Part shown: positions 42,241 to 51,018 of the stretch, in pieces | Layout of the letters: each line of letters opens with the position of its first letter | Numbering within the stretch: position 1 is the first letter of the stretch | Source: CAMTUH01 sp947084935 | GTDB taxonomy: Bacteria; Pseudomonadota; Gammaproteobacteria; Coxiellales; Coxiellaceae | NCBI GenBank assembly: GCA_947084935.1 | Contig: CAMTUH010000006.1 | Span: 1-64,000, forward strand | Length of the DNA: 64,000 nucleotides | Reading direction: 5' to 3' | Made by a program: the position numbers and the translations under genes | Notes under the pieces: model-generated | The model's input: only the letters and a program-made list of their open reading frames with translations | Database searches by the model: none | What the model was told of the DNA's origin: nothing

Positions 42241-43044
42241 TTAATTGGCCTCTTCTTGCCCATTCCCCCGATAATTACGGGCAAATCCACGGGTGGAGGT
42301 GCTGATCATGGTGAGCAGGAGCTGAACTTCCGGTGTTTTTCCAGCCAGTTGCGTGAGCTCGGCACAGACGTTTTCCAGCTTGATGTCTCGACGATGGACC
42401 AAATGATAAGCTTGTTTGAGCGAGCGCATCACTTCTTCGTTAAAGCCATGACGCCGTAGCCCAACGCTGTTTAACCCAGTGGGAGCAGCCGGATTCCCCG
42501 TCACTAACATATAAGGCAAAATATCTTGATAAACTTTAGCCGCACGTCCCAAAAACGTGTAAGCCCCAACCCGACAAAATTGATGCACGCCCGAGTAAGC
42601 ACCTAAGCTGGCATGGTCGCCGATCTCAACGTGACCGGCAATTTGGGCCAAGTTCGCAAAAATAACACAATTTCCAATAATACAATCGTGGGCAACATGC
42701 GTATACGCCATAAAATAATTGTGGCTGCCCACGCGCGTGATTCCACGCCCTTCTTTAGTACCGCGATTGATCGTGACAAATTCACGAATGACGTTTCCGT
42801 CCCCAATTTCTAACCAGGTGGGATCGTCTTTGTAACCGATGTATTGGGGATCCGTTCCAATCGAAGCAAATGGAAAAATTTTATTATTTTTCCCGATCGT
42901 GGTGTTCTGACTGATAACCACGTGCGACCCGATTTCCGACCCCTCACCAACGGTGACGTTTTCACCGATGGTACTCCAGGGTCCAATCGTCACGTCTTTT
43001 CCAATTTTTGCACTGGGATGTATAATGGCGCGCTGATCGATCAT
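42241..43044 (-). CDS. lpxA: UDP-N-acetylglucosamine acyltransferase
   Basis: The 267-residue protein is a left-handed beta-helix of hexapeptide repeats (IHPSAKIG, TIGPWSTIGENVTVG) with the catalytic His in YTHVAHDCIIGN and the C-terminal helical domain (GLRRHGF). It adds the first 3-hydroxyacyl chain of lipid A. Its ATG overlaps the fabZ stop by one base (TAATG). Confidence 0.97.
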   Translation of the reverse strand: MIDQRAIIHPSAKIGKDVTIGPWSTIGENVTVGEGSEIGSHVVISQNTTIGKNNKIFPFASIGTDPQYIGYKDDPTWLEIGDGNVIREFVTINRGTKEGRGITRVGSHNYFMAYTHVAHDCIIGNCVIFANLAQIAGHVEIGDHASLGAYSGVHQFCRVGAYTFLGRAAKVYQDILPYMLVTGNPAAPTGLNSVGLRRHGFNEEVMRSLKQAYHLVHRRDIKLENVCAELTQLAGKTPEVQLLLTMISTSTRGFARNYRGNGQEEAN

Positions 43045-43487
43045 TATTCGGATCCTTTTATTGTCATGATTTCAGCCGTACACGCGACTTCTCCTTCAAC
43101 GCTCGCGGTTGCCTGGAATTTCCATAAATCCCGACGCGCTTTCAAAACCGTGATCTCCAACTTCAATTGATCACCCGGTTCCACCACGCGTTTAAATCGC
43201 GCGTTATCCACGCCGGCAAAAAAGTAAATATCTTTGTGGTATTCCGGCAAATCTAACGATCGCACGATCAAGATACCAGCGGCTTGCGCAAGAGACTCAA
43301 TAATCAGTACGCCCGGCATAACCGGTTTAATCGGAAAATGTCCGGCAAAATAAGGCTCATTTGCCGTTACATTTTTAATAGCCACCAGCGATTCGTTCTT
43401 TTTATAAGACAATACCCGATCGATCAATAAAAAAGGATACCGATGGGGGATGTATTTTTTAATTTCTTTTGTTTCCATCACTGTCAC
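43044..43487 (-). CDS. fabZ: 3-hydroxyacyl-ACP dehydratase
   Basis: The 147-residue hot-dog-fold enzyme has the catalytic motif AGHFPIKPVMPGVLIIESLAQA (His and the later Glu) and the start IPHRYPFLLIDRVL. It sits between lpxD and lpxA as in many proteobacteria, where it balances fatty acid elongation against lipid A supply. GTG 43487 has AGAGG at 7 bases; ATG 43478 is an alternative. Confidence 0.96.
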   Translation of the reverse strand: MTVMETKEIKKYIPHRYPFLLIDRVLSYKKNESLVAIKNVTANEPYFAGHFPIKPVMPGVLIIESLAQAAGILIVRSLDLPEYHKDIYFFAGVDNARFKRVVEPGDQLKLEITVLKARRDLWKFQATASVEGEVACTAEIMTIKGSE

Positions 43488-43510
43488 AATAATACCTCTA
43501 CTTTATACAG

Positions 43511-44557
43511 CTAAGCTCGGGCATGCTCATCATCATATATTCTTTCTAATCGTCTCAAACGTTTTGCCATCTCGTCTAATTGCCAAAAATGAATGACACT
43601 CTTGCGCCATTCTCGATTGGATTGCATTCCGGTACCGGATGAAAAAATTCCCGGTTCCGTTATGGATTTTTGTATCATACCCATACCCGTGATAATCACG
43701 TAATCACAAATTTCAATATGACCATTGATACCTGCACTGGCACCAATCATGCAATGTCGCCCTATTTTAGTGCTGCCCGCAATACCGGCACAACCCGCAA
43801 TCGCCGTGTGATCACCAATTTCAACATTATGTCCGATCATCACCAAATTATCGATTTTAACCCCATTTCCAATAATCGTATCATCCAGACTACCGCGATC
43901 AATCGTCGTATTGGCACCGATTTCAACATCGTTGCCGATAACCACTCGACCCACTTGAGGAACCTTGATCCAGTGTTTTTTTTCATCCGGAGCAAGCCCA
44001 AAACCATCTGCACCAATGACTGCCCCGCTGTGTAAAATGGCACGATCACCGATAATGACGTGGTGGTAAACAGTGACTCGACTGTATAAACAGCAATCCG
44101 CGCCGATTTGGGTTCCAGCCCCGACGGTAACTCCCGCCGCGATTACTGTTCGCGGACCAATGGTAACTCCCGCCTCTATAACCGCGTAGGGACCAATGCG
44201 GGCGGTTTCGTCCACGCGCGCAGACGGGTCAACCACTGCCGTCGCGTGAATTCCCGTCGGACCCAGCGGCTGCTGAGGGCGCAACAGTTCAAGGAGCTTA
44301 ATAAACCCCAGCCGCGGATTCGGCATGATCAGTGCATTCACGGCACACGCTTCAGCCAGTTTTTTATCGACTAGAACGGCCGACGCTTTCGTTTCGGTGA
44401 GATATTTTCGATAATGCGGATCGCTGAGGAAACTGATCTCGCCGGATTTCGCGTGGACGATCGAAGCAATGTCGTGAATCTTACACTCGCCGTCACCACG
44501 CACAGAGGCACCGATTGCCGTTGCTAATTGAGATAATGTATAGATAGGCCTACTCAT
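43511..44557 (-). CDS. lpxD: UDP-3-O-acylglucosamine N-acyltransferase
   Basis: The 348-residue beta-helix enzyme adds the N-linked acyl chain of lipid A. It has the N-terminal uridine-binding domain (GEISFLSDPHYRKYL), hexapeptide repeats, and the catalytic His in IGHNVEIGDHTAIAG. ATG 44557 is chosen; the frame extends to 44605 but only through a palindromic repeat. A 15-bp stem hairpin lies 8 bases upstream. Confidence 0.96.
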   Translation of the reverse strand: MSRPIYTLSQLATAIGASVRGDGECKIHDIASIVHAKSGEISFLSDPHYRKYLTETKASAVLVDKKLAEACAVNALIMPNPRLGFIKLLELLRPQQPLGPTGIHATAVVDPSARVDETARIGPYAVIEAGVTIGPRTVIAAGVTVGAGTQIGADCCLYSRVTVYHHVIIGDRAILHSGAVIGADGFGLAPDEKKHWIKVPQVGRVVIGNDVEIGANTTIDRGSLDDTIIGNGVKIDNLVMIGHNVEIGDHTAIAGCAGIAGSTKIGRHCMIGASAGINGHIEICDYVIITGMGMIQKSITEPGIFSSGTGMQSNREWRKSVIHFWQLDEMAKRLRRLERIYDDEHARA

Positions 44558-44564
44558 TGACGTT

Positions 44565-44596
44565 CCGTCACTCCAGCATGAATGCTGGAGTGACGG
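44565..44596. repeat. Perfect 15-bp palindrome between skp and lpxD
   Basis: CCGTCACTCCAGCAT pairs with ATGCTGGAGTGACGG around a 2-base loop. On the minus-strand mRNA the stem lies 14 bases after the skp stop and directly before the lpxD ribosome site (GGAACG), so it can influence lpxD translation or protect the skp mRNA. Confidence 0.8.
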
Positions 44597-44610
44597 GGGA
44601 CACAATCGGG

Positions 44611-45111
44611 TTATTGCTTAATACTGGATAATACATCTGACGTAATATCCATACCGTCTTTTGCGTATAAGACTGTGTTCTTCGGCAAAACAACATCGAG
44701 ATTTTTCTTTTCGGCAATTTTCTTTACCACCGAGGTCAATTTATCCATGAAAGTACCCATGGCTTGGTTCTGCGCCGTAAACAATTCTTGCTGGAATTTC
44801 GCTTGCATAGTACGTAAATTCTGTTCTTGTTCTGCGATGGAATTACGTAATTTATCTAGACCAGCTTTATCCATGACTGATTGATTGCGTTGAAATTTTT
44901 TGACGTCGTCTTGCAAAGACTTACCCATTTGCACAATCTTATCGCGCTCCGGTGCAAATTGCTTATTGAGTTTGTCATTGACTTGTTTAATCTGTGGTGA
45001 CGATTGAAAGATGGCTCGCATATCAACGATGCCGATATTTTCAGCCATGGCCGCAGCAGCCCAAATGAGTGCGAAGGATAAAAAGATCGATAGCAGCAAA
45101 CGCTTTAACAT
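44611..45111 (-). CDS. skp: Periplasmic chaperone Skp/OmpH
   Basis: The 166-residue protein has a signal peptide (LLLSIFLSFALIWAAAAMA) and a long coiled coil rich in Lys, Gln and Asp (about residues 45-120), the tentacles of the Skp trimer that hold unfolded outer-membrane proteins. It sits between bamA and lpxD as usual, with AGGAGA before its ATG. Confidence 0.92.
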   Translation of the reverse strand: MLKRLLLSIFLSFALIWAAAAMAENIGIVDMRAIFQSSPQIKQVNDKLNKQFAPERDKIVQMGKSLQDDVKKFQRNQSVMDKAGLDKLRNSIAEQEQNLRTMQAKFQQELFTAQNQAMGTFMDKLTSVVKKIAEKKNLDVVLPKNTVLYAKDGMDITSDVLSSIKQ

Positions 45112-45168
45112 GATGTTCTCCTGAGTAAAAAGTTAAGTCATTATAAATCAGGTCTTTCCCGAAACCAA

Positions 45169-47592
45169 CTAGAGACTGACCCCCGCCGAGAATTGGAACG
45201 TTTGGAGCTCGTCGCCCGCTCTTCGGTTCAATGGGAATGCCAAAGTCAGATCAATCGGCCCAATCGGAGACCACCATTCCACACCCAATCCTAAGGAAGG
45301 CCGGAGGTTCCGCAAGGAAGCCGTGTAATCCTGAATAATTTGAGGCGTGTTGTTACGAAGAAAAGCGTCGGGGTTGGCGTTTTGCACACTGGCATTAGCT
45401 CCTGCGGGAATAGCAATATCTTGAGGGAATCGCGGCACTTGAAACACGTTACCCGCATCTAAAATAATCGCGGTTCGTACTTTTTCACTGATAAATCGCG
45501 GCAGTATGAGGTGGGCACCAAACACGGCCTCTAAGTTACCCCCCAGAGCACCGTCGCCATTATAGCGGTTTTTTGGTCCCAACGAGTTCGGCGAAAAAGC
45601 CGGCACAGAACCAATACCACCCGCAAAAAAATTCTTGAAGAACGGCAAGCGGTCGTTACCAAATCCGTTGCCATATCCCAGCGTGGCCAATAAATTGAAA
45701 ATAAATCCGCCACCTATCGGTTGATAGTATTTGGTGTTGTACGTTGCCGTGTAATAACCCACACTGGAAGTCCACAGAGGAAGCCCCACTTCAGCACCAA
45801 TTCCCGTGTAAAAACCCTTCGTTGGGAATATGGCGCGGTCCAACCCGTTATAAGACCACCCGCCGGTTAATTTAATTTCATTGTAGCTTTTTCTCGCATC
45901 GCTTACCGTTCCCGGCGTAACACCTAGGAAATTCAATACGCTGGGCGCAGCATTGAACGAATTAATTTTACTGATGGCGATGTGCTCGAAACCATATCCC
46001 AAAGCAACGGAATTGCGTTCAGACACGGGCAACCCATAAGTGATATCAAGCCCATATCCATCCATTAAATAAGATTCAAAATTAAATTTCGAATTGGGCC
46101 GCACGTGCGAATAATACACGGAAAAAGCTCGACTCAACCCATACGAAGTGTAATACGGATTATTGTAGGTAAAGGCATAATAATCCGAATATTGACTGTT
46201 TTGAAATCCCAGCGATACGTATTTTCCCGTGCCCATAAAATTCGGCTCTGAAATACTCGCGCCGTACAAAAATCCGTACAGACCGGAATAACCGCCTTGA
46301 ATACTCGCGCGACCCGCAGGTACTTCTTTCACGCTCCAATTCAAATCTACTTCGTTCGGTTGGCCTTCAACGGGCTGCGACGTATATTTAATATCATCAA
46401 AGTACCCCAATAATTGCAATCGCCGCTTGGACTCTTCAATTTTTGATAAAGAATAAGAAGCCGCTTCATACTGACGCATTTCACGACGTAAAACTACTTG
46501 ATCGGTACGCTGATTTCCAAAGAAATTAATCCGATGCACGTAGATGCGATTTCCTGGAGTCACGATAAAAGTTAAATCAACGCTGTGACGTTGATCATTG
46601 ATATTCGGCTGAACGTTGACGTTCGCAAAAGCGTACCCGCGATCCGCCATAAAATCACCAATGGCTTTATTGGTATCCATCACTTCCGTTCGTGAAAATA
46701 CATCACCCGATTTGAGCGTGATCAATTTATACAGCTGCTCTTTAAAACCGTACGTGTCTCCAGCAATAGTGATGTTCCCAATGTGATACACGGGTCCTTC
46801 GCTGAGGTGAATTACAATGTAAACGCCCGTTTTGTCGGGCGATAACGTCACGTCCTGCGAAACAATACGAAACCGCAAATAACCATGATCGAGATAAAAA
46901 TCCGTCAAGCTTTGCAGATCTTCCTGCAATTTAACTGGAGAATAACGATCTTTGTGCGTAATCCACGTCAATATTCCCGAAGTGGTTAATTTAAACTGAT
47001 GACGTAATTCGCGTTGACTGAACGCATGATTTCCCACGAATCGAATTAAGCGCACTTTGGCAATCGTGCCTTCGTGCACGTCGATGTGCAAAGTAACGGT
47101 ATTTCGTGGTCCGGGCACCACTCGGGTAGTCACGTTAGCCGCACGATACCCCAACAATTGATATTGTTGTTCCAAACCCTGCTCAATTTCATTGAGCTTT
47201 GTCGGATCGTAAGTGTCCCCTTCCGAGATGTCCATCTTATCCAATACCGGCTTTAGCTTTTTCGTGGTGATGGCTTTATTGCCGCTGATGACAATTAAAG
47301 AAATCGTGGGGCGTTCTTTCACGCGAATGACCAGGGCATTTCCTCGACGGGCCAATTGAATGGAGTCGAAAAAACCGGTTTTGTATAACGCCTGGATGAT
47401 GGCGTCGCTTTTCCCCGGCGTTAATGCTTGGCCTTCGTGGATGGGAAGGTAGTTTCGAACCGTTTCCGGTGAAATCCGCTGTAAGCCTTCAATCTTGATG
47501 GCTTGAACCACAAACGCGTTAGCAATGAAAGTCAGCGGGGTAACGACGATGAGAATGGAGATCCATAATAACAAGCGCTTACGAAATGTCAT
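45169..47592 (-). CDS. bamA: Outer-membrane protein assembly factor BamA
   Basis: The 807-residue protein has a signal peptide, five POTRA repeats (about residues 28-430; e.g. IKIEGLQRISPETVRNYL, RINFFGNQRTDQVVLRREMRQ) and a C-terminal 16-strand barrel with the conserved loop region (GGIGSVPAFSPNSLGPK, in the place of VRGF). It inserts barrel proteins into the outer membrane. The final residues (FQFSAGVSL) end in Leu rather than the usual aromatic residue. Confidence 0.95.
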   Translation of the reverse strand: MTFRKRLLLWISILIVVTPLTFIANAFVVQAIKIEGLQRISPETVRNYLPIHEGQALTPGKSDAIIQALYKTGFFDSIQLARRGNALVIRVKERPTISLIVISGNKAITTKKLKPVLDKMDISEGDTYDPTKLNEIEQGLEQQYQLLGYRAANVTTRVVPGPRNTVTLHIDVHEGTIAKVRLIRFVGNHAFSQRELRHQFKLTTSGILTWITHKDRYSPVKLQEDLQSLTDFYLDHGYLRFRIVSQDVTLSPDKTGVYIVIHLSEGPVYHIGNITIAGDTYGFKEQLYKLITLKSGDVFSRTEVMDTNKAIGDFMADRGYAFANVNVQPNINDQRHSVDLTFIVTPGNRIYVHRINFFGNQRTDQVVLRREMRQYEAASYSLSKIEESKRRLQLLGYFDDIKYTSQPVEGQPNEVDLNWSVKEVPAGRASIQGGYSGLYGFLYGASISEPNFMGTGKYVSLGFQNSQYSDYYAFTYNNPYYTSYGLSRAFSVYYSHVRPNSKFNFESYLMDGYGLDITYGLPVSERNSVALGYGFEHIAISKINSFNAAPSVLNFLGVTPGTVSDARKSYNEIKLTGGWSYNGLDRAIFPTKGFYTGIGAEVGLPLWTSSVGYYTATYNTKYYQPIGGGFIFNLLATLGYGNGFGNDRLPFFKNFFAGGIGSVPAFSPNSLGPKNRYNGDGALGGNLEAVFGAHLILPRFISEKVRTAIILDAGNVFQVPRFPQDIAIPAGANASVQNANPDAFLRNNTPQIIQDYTASLRNLRPSLGLGVEWWSPIGPIDLTLAFPLNRRAGDELQTFQFSAGVSL

Positions 47593-47906
47593 GATATTGG
47601 GGCTACCTTGATATCCTCAGTTATTCCTATCCTTATCCCTAGAGCCACTGTAATTCCCTTTTCATTTGCGCTGGCAAAAAAGTAAAGGGCATTATAACAC
47701 CGGGTTTGTGAGAATCCATAGGAAATATCAAGCGAAATACGTGTGCTGGAAATGCCTGGGGCAGCAGTGTATCATGGCCAGTTTGTAGCCGTAGGTTGGG
47801 CTTCGAAATTCACAGTTTAATTCGTAGCCTGGGAGAAGCCTCGCCTCGAGGCGTAACCCGGGAATTCCTTGATTACGCAGAGCTTCATCAAGGCTACATT
47901 AAATAG
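47593..47906. other. Intergenic region between divergent bamA and mvaA
   Basis: This 314-base region must carry the promoters of both the bamA and the mevalonate operons. It contains a GTAGCC-family repeat (47824-47897) whose last base is only 9 bases before the mvaA ATG. I cannot pick a convincing promoter by eye and see no small gene. Confidence 0.45.
47824..47897. repeat. GTAGCC-family repeat directly before mvaA
   Basis: The unit starts GTAGCCTGGGAGAAGCC, passes CGAGGCGTAACCCGGGAATTCC and ends CATCAAGGCTAC. It occupies the place where a ribosome site and leader of mvaA would be expected; none is visible. Confidence 0.75.
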
Positions 47907-48962
47907 ATGCATAATTATATGAGCAAATTCGAGTCGATACCGATTCCCGTCAAGACCATTGGCCCAGTAAAAATTGTTGGCCCAGAGGTGACTGCGGAAG
48001 TTATGGTTCCCCTAGCCACCTTTGAAACGCCGATGTGGCCCTCCACCAACCGAGGCGCGAGCGTTTCGCGCAGCGCGGGAGGAATACAATGCGTTATTCT
48101 TGATGATCGGATGACCCGTTCCGTTCTGCTCGAAGGAAAAGATGTTTGGGTCGTTAAACAAGTCGTCGATGACCTCAACCATCGCCACGACGAACTTCAG
48201 AAGGCCATCAGCAAAACCAGCCACCACTGTCGACTGATCAATTGGCACACGCAAATCGTGGGTAATTTATTGTTTTTACGCCTGGAAGCGCTCACCGGCG
48301 ACGCCTCTGGTCATAACATGACAACCAAAGCCGCCGATGCCGTATTATCGTGGATACTCAATCGTTATCCGCAACTTCAATACGTTTCGATTTCTGGAAA
48401 TATCTGCACGGACAAAAAAGTTTCCGCCATCAACGGCATTCTCGGCCGAGGAAAATACGTCGTCGCTGATATAGTGATCCCCCGAATAGTGTGCGAAAAG
48501 CGCTTGAAAACAACACCGGAAGCCATCGTTAATTTACACACAAAAAAGAACCTCATCGGGTCGATTATCGCAGGGAGTTTGCGATCTGCAAATGCCCATT
48601 TTGCAAATTTACTGTACGCGATTTATTTAGCGACGGGGCAAGACGTTGCAAATATCGTGGAAGGATCACAAGGATTAACGCATGCCGAATGCCGCAACGG
48701 CGATCTCTATTTCTCAGTGACCCTACCGAATATTATTGTTGGCACGGTTGGGAATGGAAAACACTACGATTTCGTCCAAAAGCACCTAGAATTGTTGGGC
48801 TGCTCTGCTGCTCGTGAAAAAGGACAAAATACCCGTCGACTGGCTATTATCGTAGCGGCCACGGTACTGTGTGGCGAGCTTTCTCTGCTGGCGGCACAAA
48901 CTAATCCCGGAGAACTCATGCGCGCCCATGAAAAATTTGAACGCCTCGTACAAAACGTGTAA
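47907..48962 (+). CDS. mvaA: Hydroxymethylglutaryl-CoA reductase
   Basis: The 351-residue enzyme makes mevalonate from HMG-CoA. Catalytic residues are visible: Glu in ATFETPMWPSTNRGASV, Lys in NICTDKKVSAINGI, Asp in GQDVANIVEGSQ, and His near the end in MRAHEKF. Also conserved are GDASGHNMTTKAAD and PNIIVGTVGNGKH. It is shorter than typical class I catalytic domains (about 400) mainly at the N-terminus. No ribosome site precedes either ATG 47907 or ATG 47919. First gene of the mevalonate operon. Confidence 0.92.
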   Translation: MHNYMSKFESIPIPVKTIGPVKIVGPEVTAEVMVPLATFETPMWPSTNRGASVSRSAGGIQCVILDDRMTRSVLLEGKDVWVVKQVVDDLNHRHDELQKAISKTSHHCRLINWHTQIVGNLLFLRLEALTGDASGHNMTTKAADAVLSWILNRYPQLQYVSISGNICTDKKVSAINGILGRGKYVVADIVIPRIVCEKRLKTTPEAIVNLHTKKNLIGSIIAGSLRSANAHFANLLYAIYLATGQDVANIVEGSQGLTHAECRNGDLYFSVTLPNIIVGTVGNGKHYDFVQKHLELLGCSAAREKGQNTRRLAIIVAATVLCGELSLLAAQTNPGELMRAHEKFERLVQNV

Positions 48963-48984
48963 CCTCGGTGAGCCCCGCAAATTC

Positions 48985-49059
48985 GTAGCCTTGGTGAGTC
49001 CTTGCGAACCAAGGAACTCCAAATTAATTCCTTGGTTCGCAAGGACTCACCAAGGCTAC
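48985..49059. repeat. Perfect 32-bp inverted repeat between mvaA and mevalonate kinase
   Basis: Arms 48985-49016 (starting GTAGCCTTGGTGAGTCC) and 49028-49059 (ending CTCACCAAGGCTAC) are exact complements around an 11-base AT-rich loop. The ends match those of the GTAGCC repeat family. There is no T-run after it, so it is not a normal terminator. Confidence 0.85.
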
Positions 49060-49088
49060 AAGAGGCTACGATTCAAAAAAAAATTAAC

Positions 49089-50114
49089 ATGAAACGCGAT
49101 TTTCTAAAAGTAAAAACTCCTGGTAAATTAATTCTTTCCGGTGAACACGCCGTTGTTCACGGTTATCCCGCTTTAGCAGTTGCCGTTAATCGATACACCG
49201 AAGTGACGGTGCGCTGGGCTTCCCCACTGCATTTTTCATTTAATTTAGCCGGCATTGATTTTAAACGGCAAATTACGCTGCACGCGTTGCGCAAGTTGAA
49301 AAATAAACTTAAAAAGCAATACCATCAATACAAATCCGGTCATATCAGTATTCGAGAAGTTCTGCAAAAACCATTCGAACTGTCCCTATATACATTTATC
49401 AACATCATCGATCGATTAAAAAATAAATTGCCGATGGGTATTGATATCGTCACCGACTCGAATATTCCCATGGGTTGTGGAATGGGTTCTTCCGCCGCCA
49501 ACGTCGTCAGCCTCATCTATTCGCTCACTCAATTTCTGGATATCGAATTTAGCCTGGACGATTATATTCACTACGGTATCGAATCTGAGAATTTACAGCA
49601 CGGCCGCTCCAGCGGCTTGGACGTCCACACGGTTTATCACGGCGGCTGCCTACGCTATGAAAAAGGCATTTACGAATCTCGAATCGTGCCGGAATTTCCT
49701 ATGCAACTCGTGCAAACGGGGGAACCCTTAAGCAGCACAGGAGAATGCGTCGCGGAAACCGCCCGCTATTTTAAAGACGGTGGTTTAGGTTCGGAATTCA
49801 CTGCAGTGACCCACGCTTTAGATGACGCTTTACAAAATGGTAAAATGGATCGTATTAAAAGTTGCATTCAACAGAATCATAAACTATTGCGCACCATCGG
49901 TGTTGTACCCAATAAAATAAATGATTTTATTACCCACGTTGAAAACCGGGGCGGCGCCGCCAAAATTTGTGGCGCCGGCAGTATTCAAGGGGATCAAGGC
50001 GGCGTTGTATTAATTGTCTCTGAACCTGGCGATGATTTTTCAGACCTCGTTAAAGATTTTCATTACCAAACCCTGCCCATACAAATGGATAATCGGGGAA
50101 CACATGTTATATAA
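49089..50114 (+). CDS. mvk: Mevalonate kinase (GHMP family)
   Basis: The 341-residue kinase phosphorylates mevalonate. It shows the N-terminal KTPGKLILSGEHAVVHGYPA motif, the ATP-binding loop PMGCGMGSSAANV, the catalytic Asp region (SSGLDVHTVYHGG), and the C-terminal GGAAKICGAGSIQGDQGG. ATG 49089 is chosen since the longer frame runs back into the inverted repeat. No ribosome site is visible. It overlaps the next gene by 11 bases. Confidence 0.9.
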   Translation: MKRDFLKVKTPGKLILSGEHAVVHGYPALAVAVNRYTEVTVRWASPLHFSFNLAGIDFKRQITLHALRKLKNKLKKQYHQYKSGHISIREVLQKPFELSLYTFINIIDRLKNKLPMGIDIVTDSNIPMGCGMGSSAANVVSLIYSLTQFLDIEFSLDDYIHYGIESENLQHGRSSGLDVHTVYHGGCLRYEKGIYESRIVPEFPMQLVQTGEPLSSTGECVAETARYFKDGGLGSEFTAVTHALDDALQNGKMDRIKSCIQQNHKLLRTIGVVPNKINDFITHVENRGGAAKICGAGSIQGDQGGVVLIVSEPGDDFSDLVKDFHYQTLPIQMDNRGTHVI

Positions 50115-51018
50115 AGCATCTGCTCCTGCCAATTTAATGCTGCTCGGCGAATACGCCGTTTTAAATGGAAAATTCGCGGTGGTTTGCGCACTGGATAAAT
50201 TTATTCACGTCACTCTAAAACCACGCTCCGATGATCACATCTGCATTGAATCGGCACTGGGCCATTACCAAACGTCCTTAGAAAAACGTGATAAAACTCC
50301 ACCCTTCGAATATGTTCTGGAAGCGCTGTCTTGGCCCAAACCGTTACCCAGTGGTTGCGACGTGATTATCGAATCGGAATTTCGCAGTGATATCGGTTTT
50401 GGAAGTTCTGCGGCCGTCACCGTAGCTACGACCGCAGCAATCAATGTCTGGTTAAACAAAGACTGGACGCATGAATCGTTGTGGCAGCAAGCCAAACACA
50501 TTATTCATCGCGTGCGCGGAACGGGTTCGGGGGCCGATTTAGCGGCAAGCATTTATGGTGGCGTCATCGCTTTTCGCAGTGAACCTTTCCACAGTGAACC
50601 ATTGTCTGATACGCTACCGCTGACGGTGGTTTATTCGGGCAAAAAAACGCCTACGCATCAAGCGATTGAAATCGTTGCGCAACACCGAAAAAATTCACCG
50701 GATTTTTTTAATGGCTGGGATGAGTCGATGAATACGCTGGCACTCGAAGGAATTCAGGCGATCAAAAACCGAGATTGGAAAACACTGGGATTACTGTTTA
50801 CGCGGGGACAAGATTTGATGGCTCAGTTGGGAGTCAGTGATACTGCACTGAATCAGTTGATTCACCAGTTACAAAACGATCCGGGTATTTTCGGTGCCAA
50901 AATATCCGGCGCCGGCCTGGGTGACTGCGTGATCGGTGTTGGCAAAACTTCAAAAAAAGTAGAGGGCCAGATCCACGCCGTAATAACACAAAAAGGTCTC
51001 CACATCGACCATGCATAA
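50104..51018 (+). CDS. Phosphomevalonate kinase-like GHMP kinase
   Basis: The 304-residue protein has the GHMP start (SAPANLMLLGEYAVLNGKFA), the ATP loop DIGFGSSAAVTVATTAA and the PMK-type GTGSGADLAASIYGG. By position and motif it performs the second phosphorylation of the pathway. ATG 50104 has GGGGAA upstream and lies within the end of the mevalonate kinase gene; its own end overlaps mvaD by 8 bases. These overlaps show one tightly coupled operon. Confidence 0.88.
   Translation: MLYKASAPANLMLLGEYAVLNGKFAVVCALDKFIHVTLKPRSDDHICIESALGHYQTSLEKRDKTPPFEYVLEALSWPKPLPSGCDVIIESEFRSDIGFGSSAAVTVATTAAINVWLNKDWTHESLWQQAKHIIHRVRGTGSGADLAASIYGGVIAFRSEPFHSEPLSDTLPLTVVYSGKKTPTHQAIEIVAQHRKNSPDFFNGWDESMNTLALEGIQAIKNRDWKTLGLLFTRGQDLMAQLGVSDTALNQLIHQLQNDPGIFGAKISGAGLGDCVIGVGKTSKKVEGQIHAVITQKGLHIDHA

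Noticed and set aside
48985..49059. Rho-independent terminator between mvaA and mvk
   Set aside because: The stem is perfect but no T-run follows, and the genes around it belong to one pathway operon.
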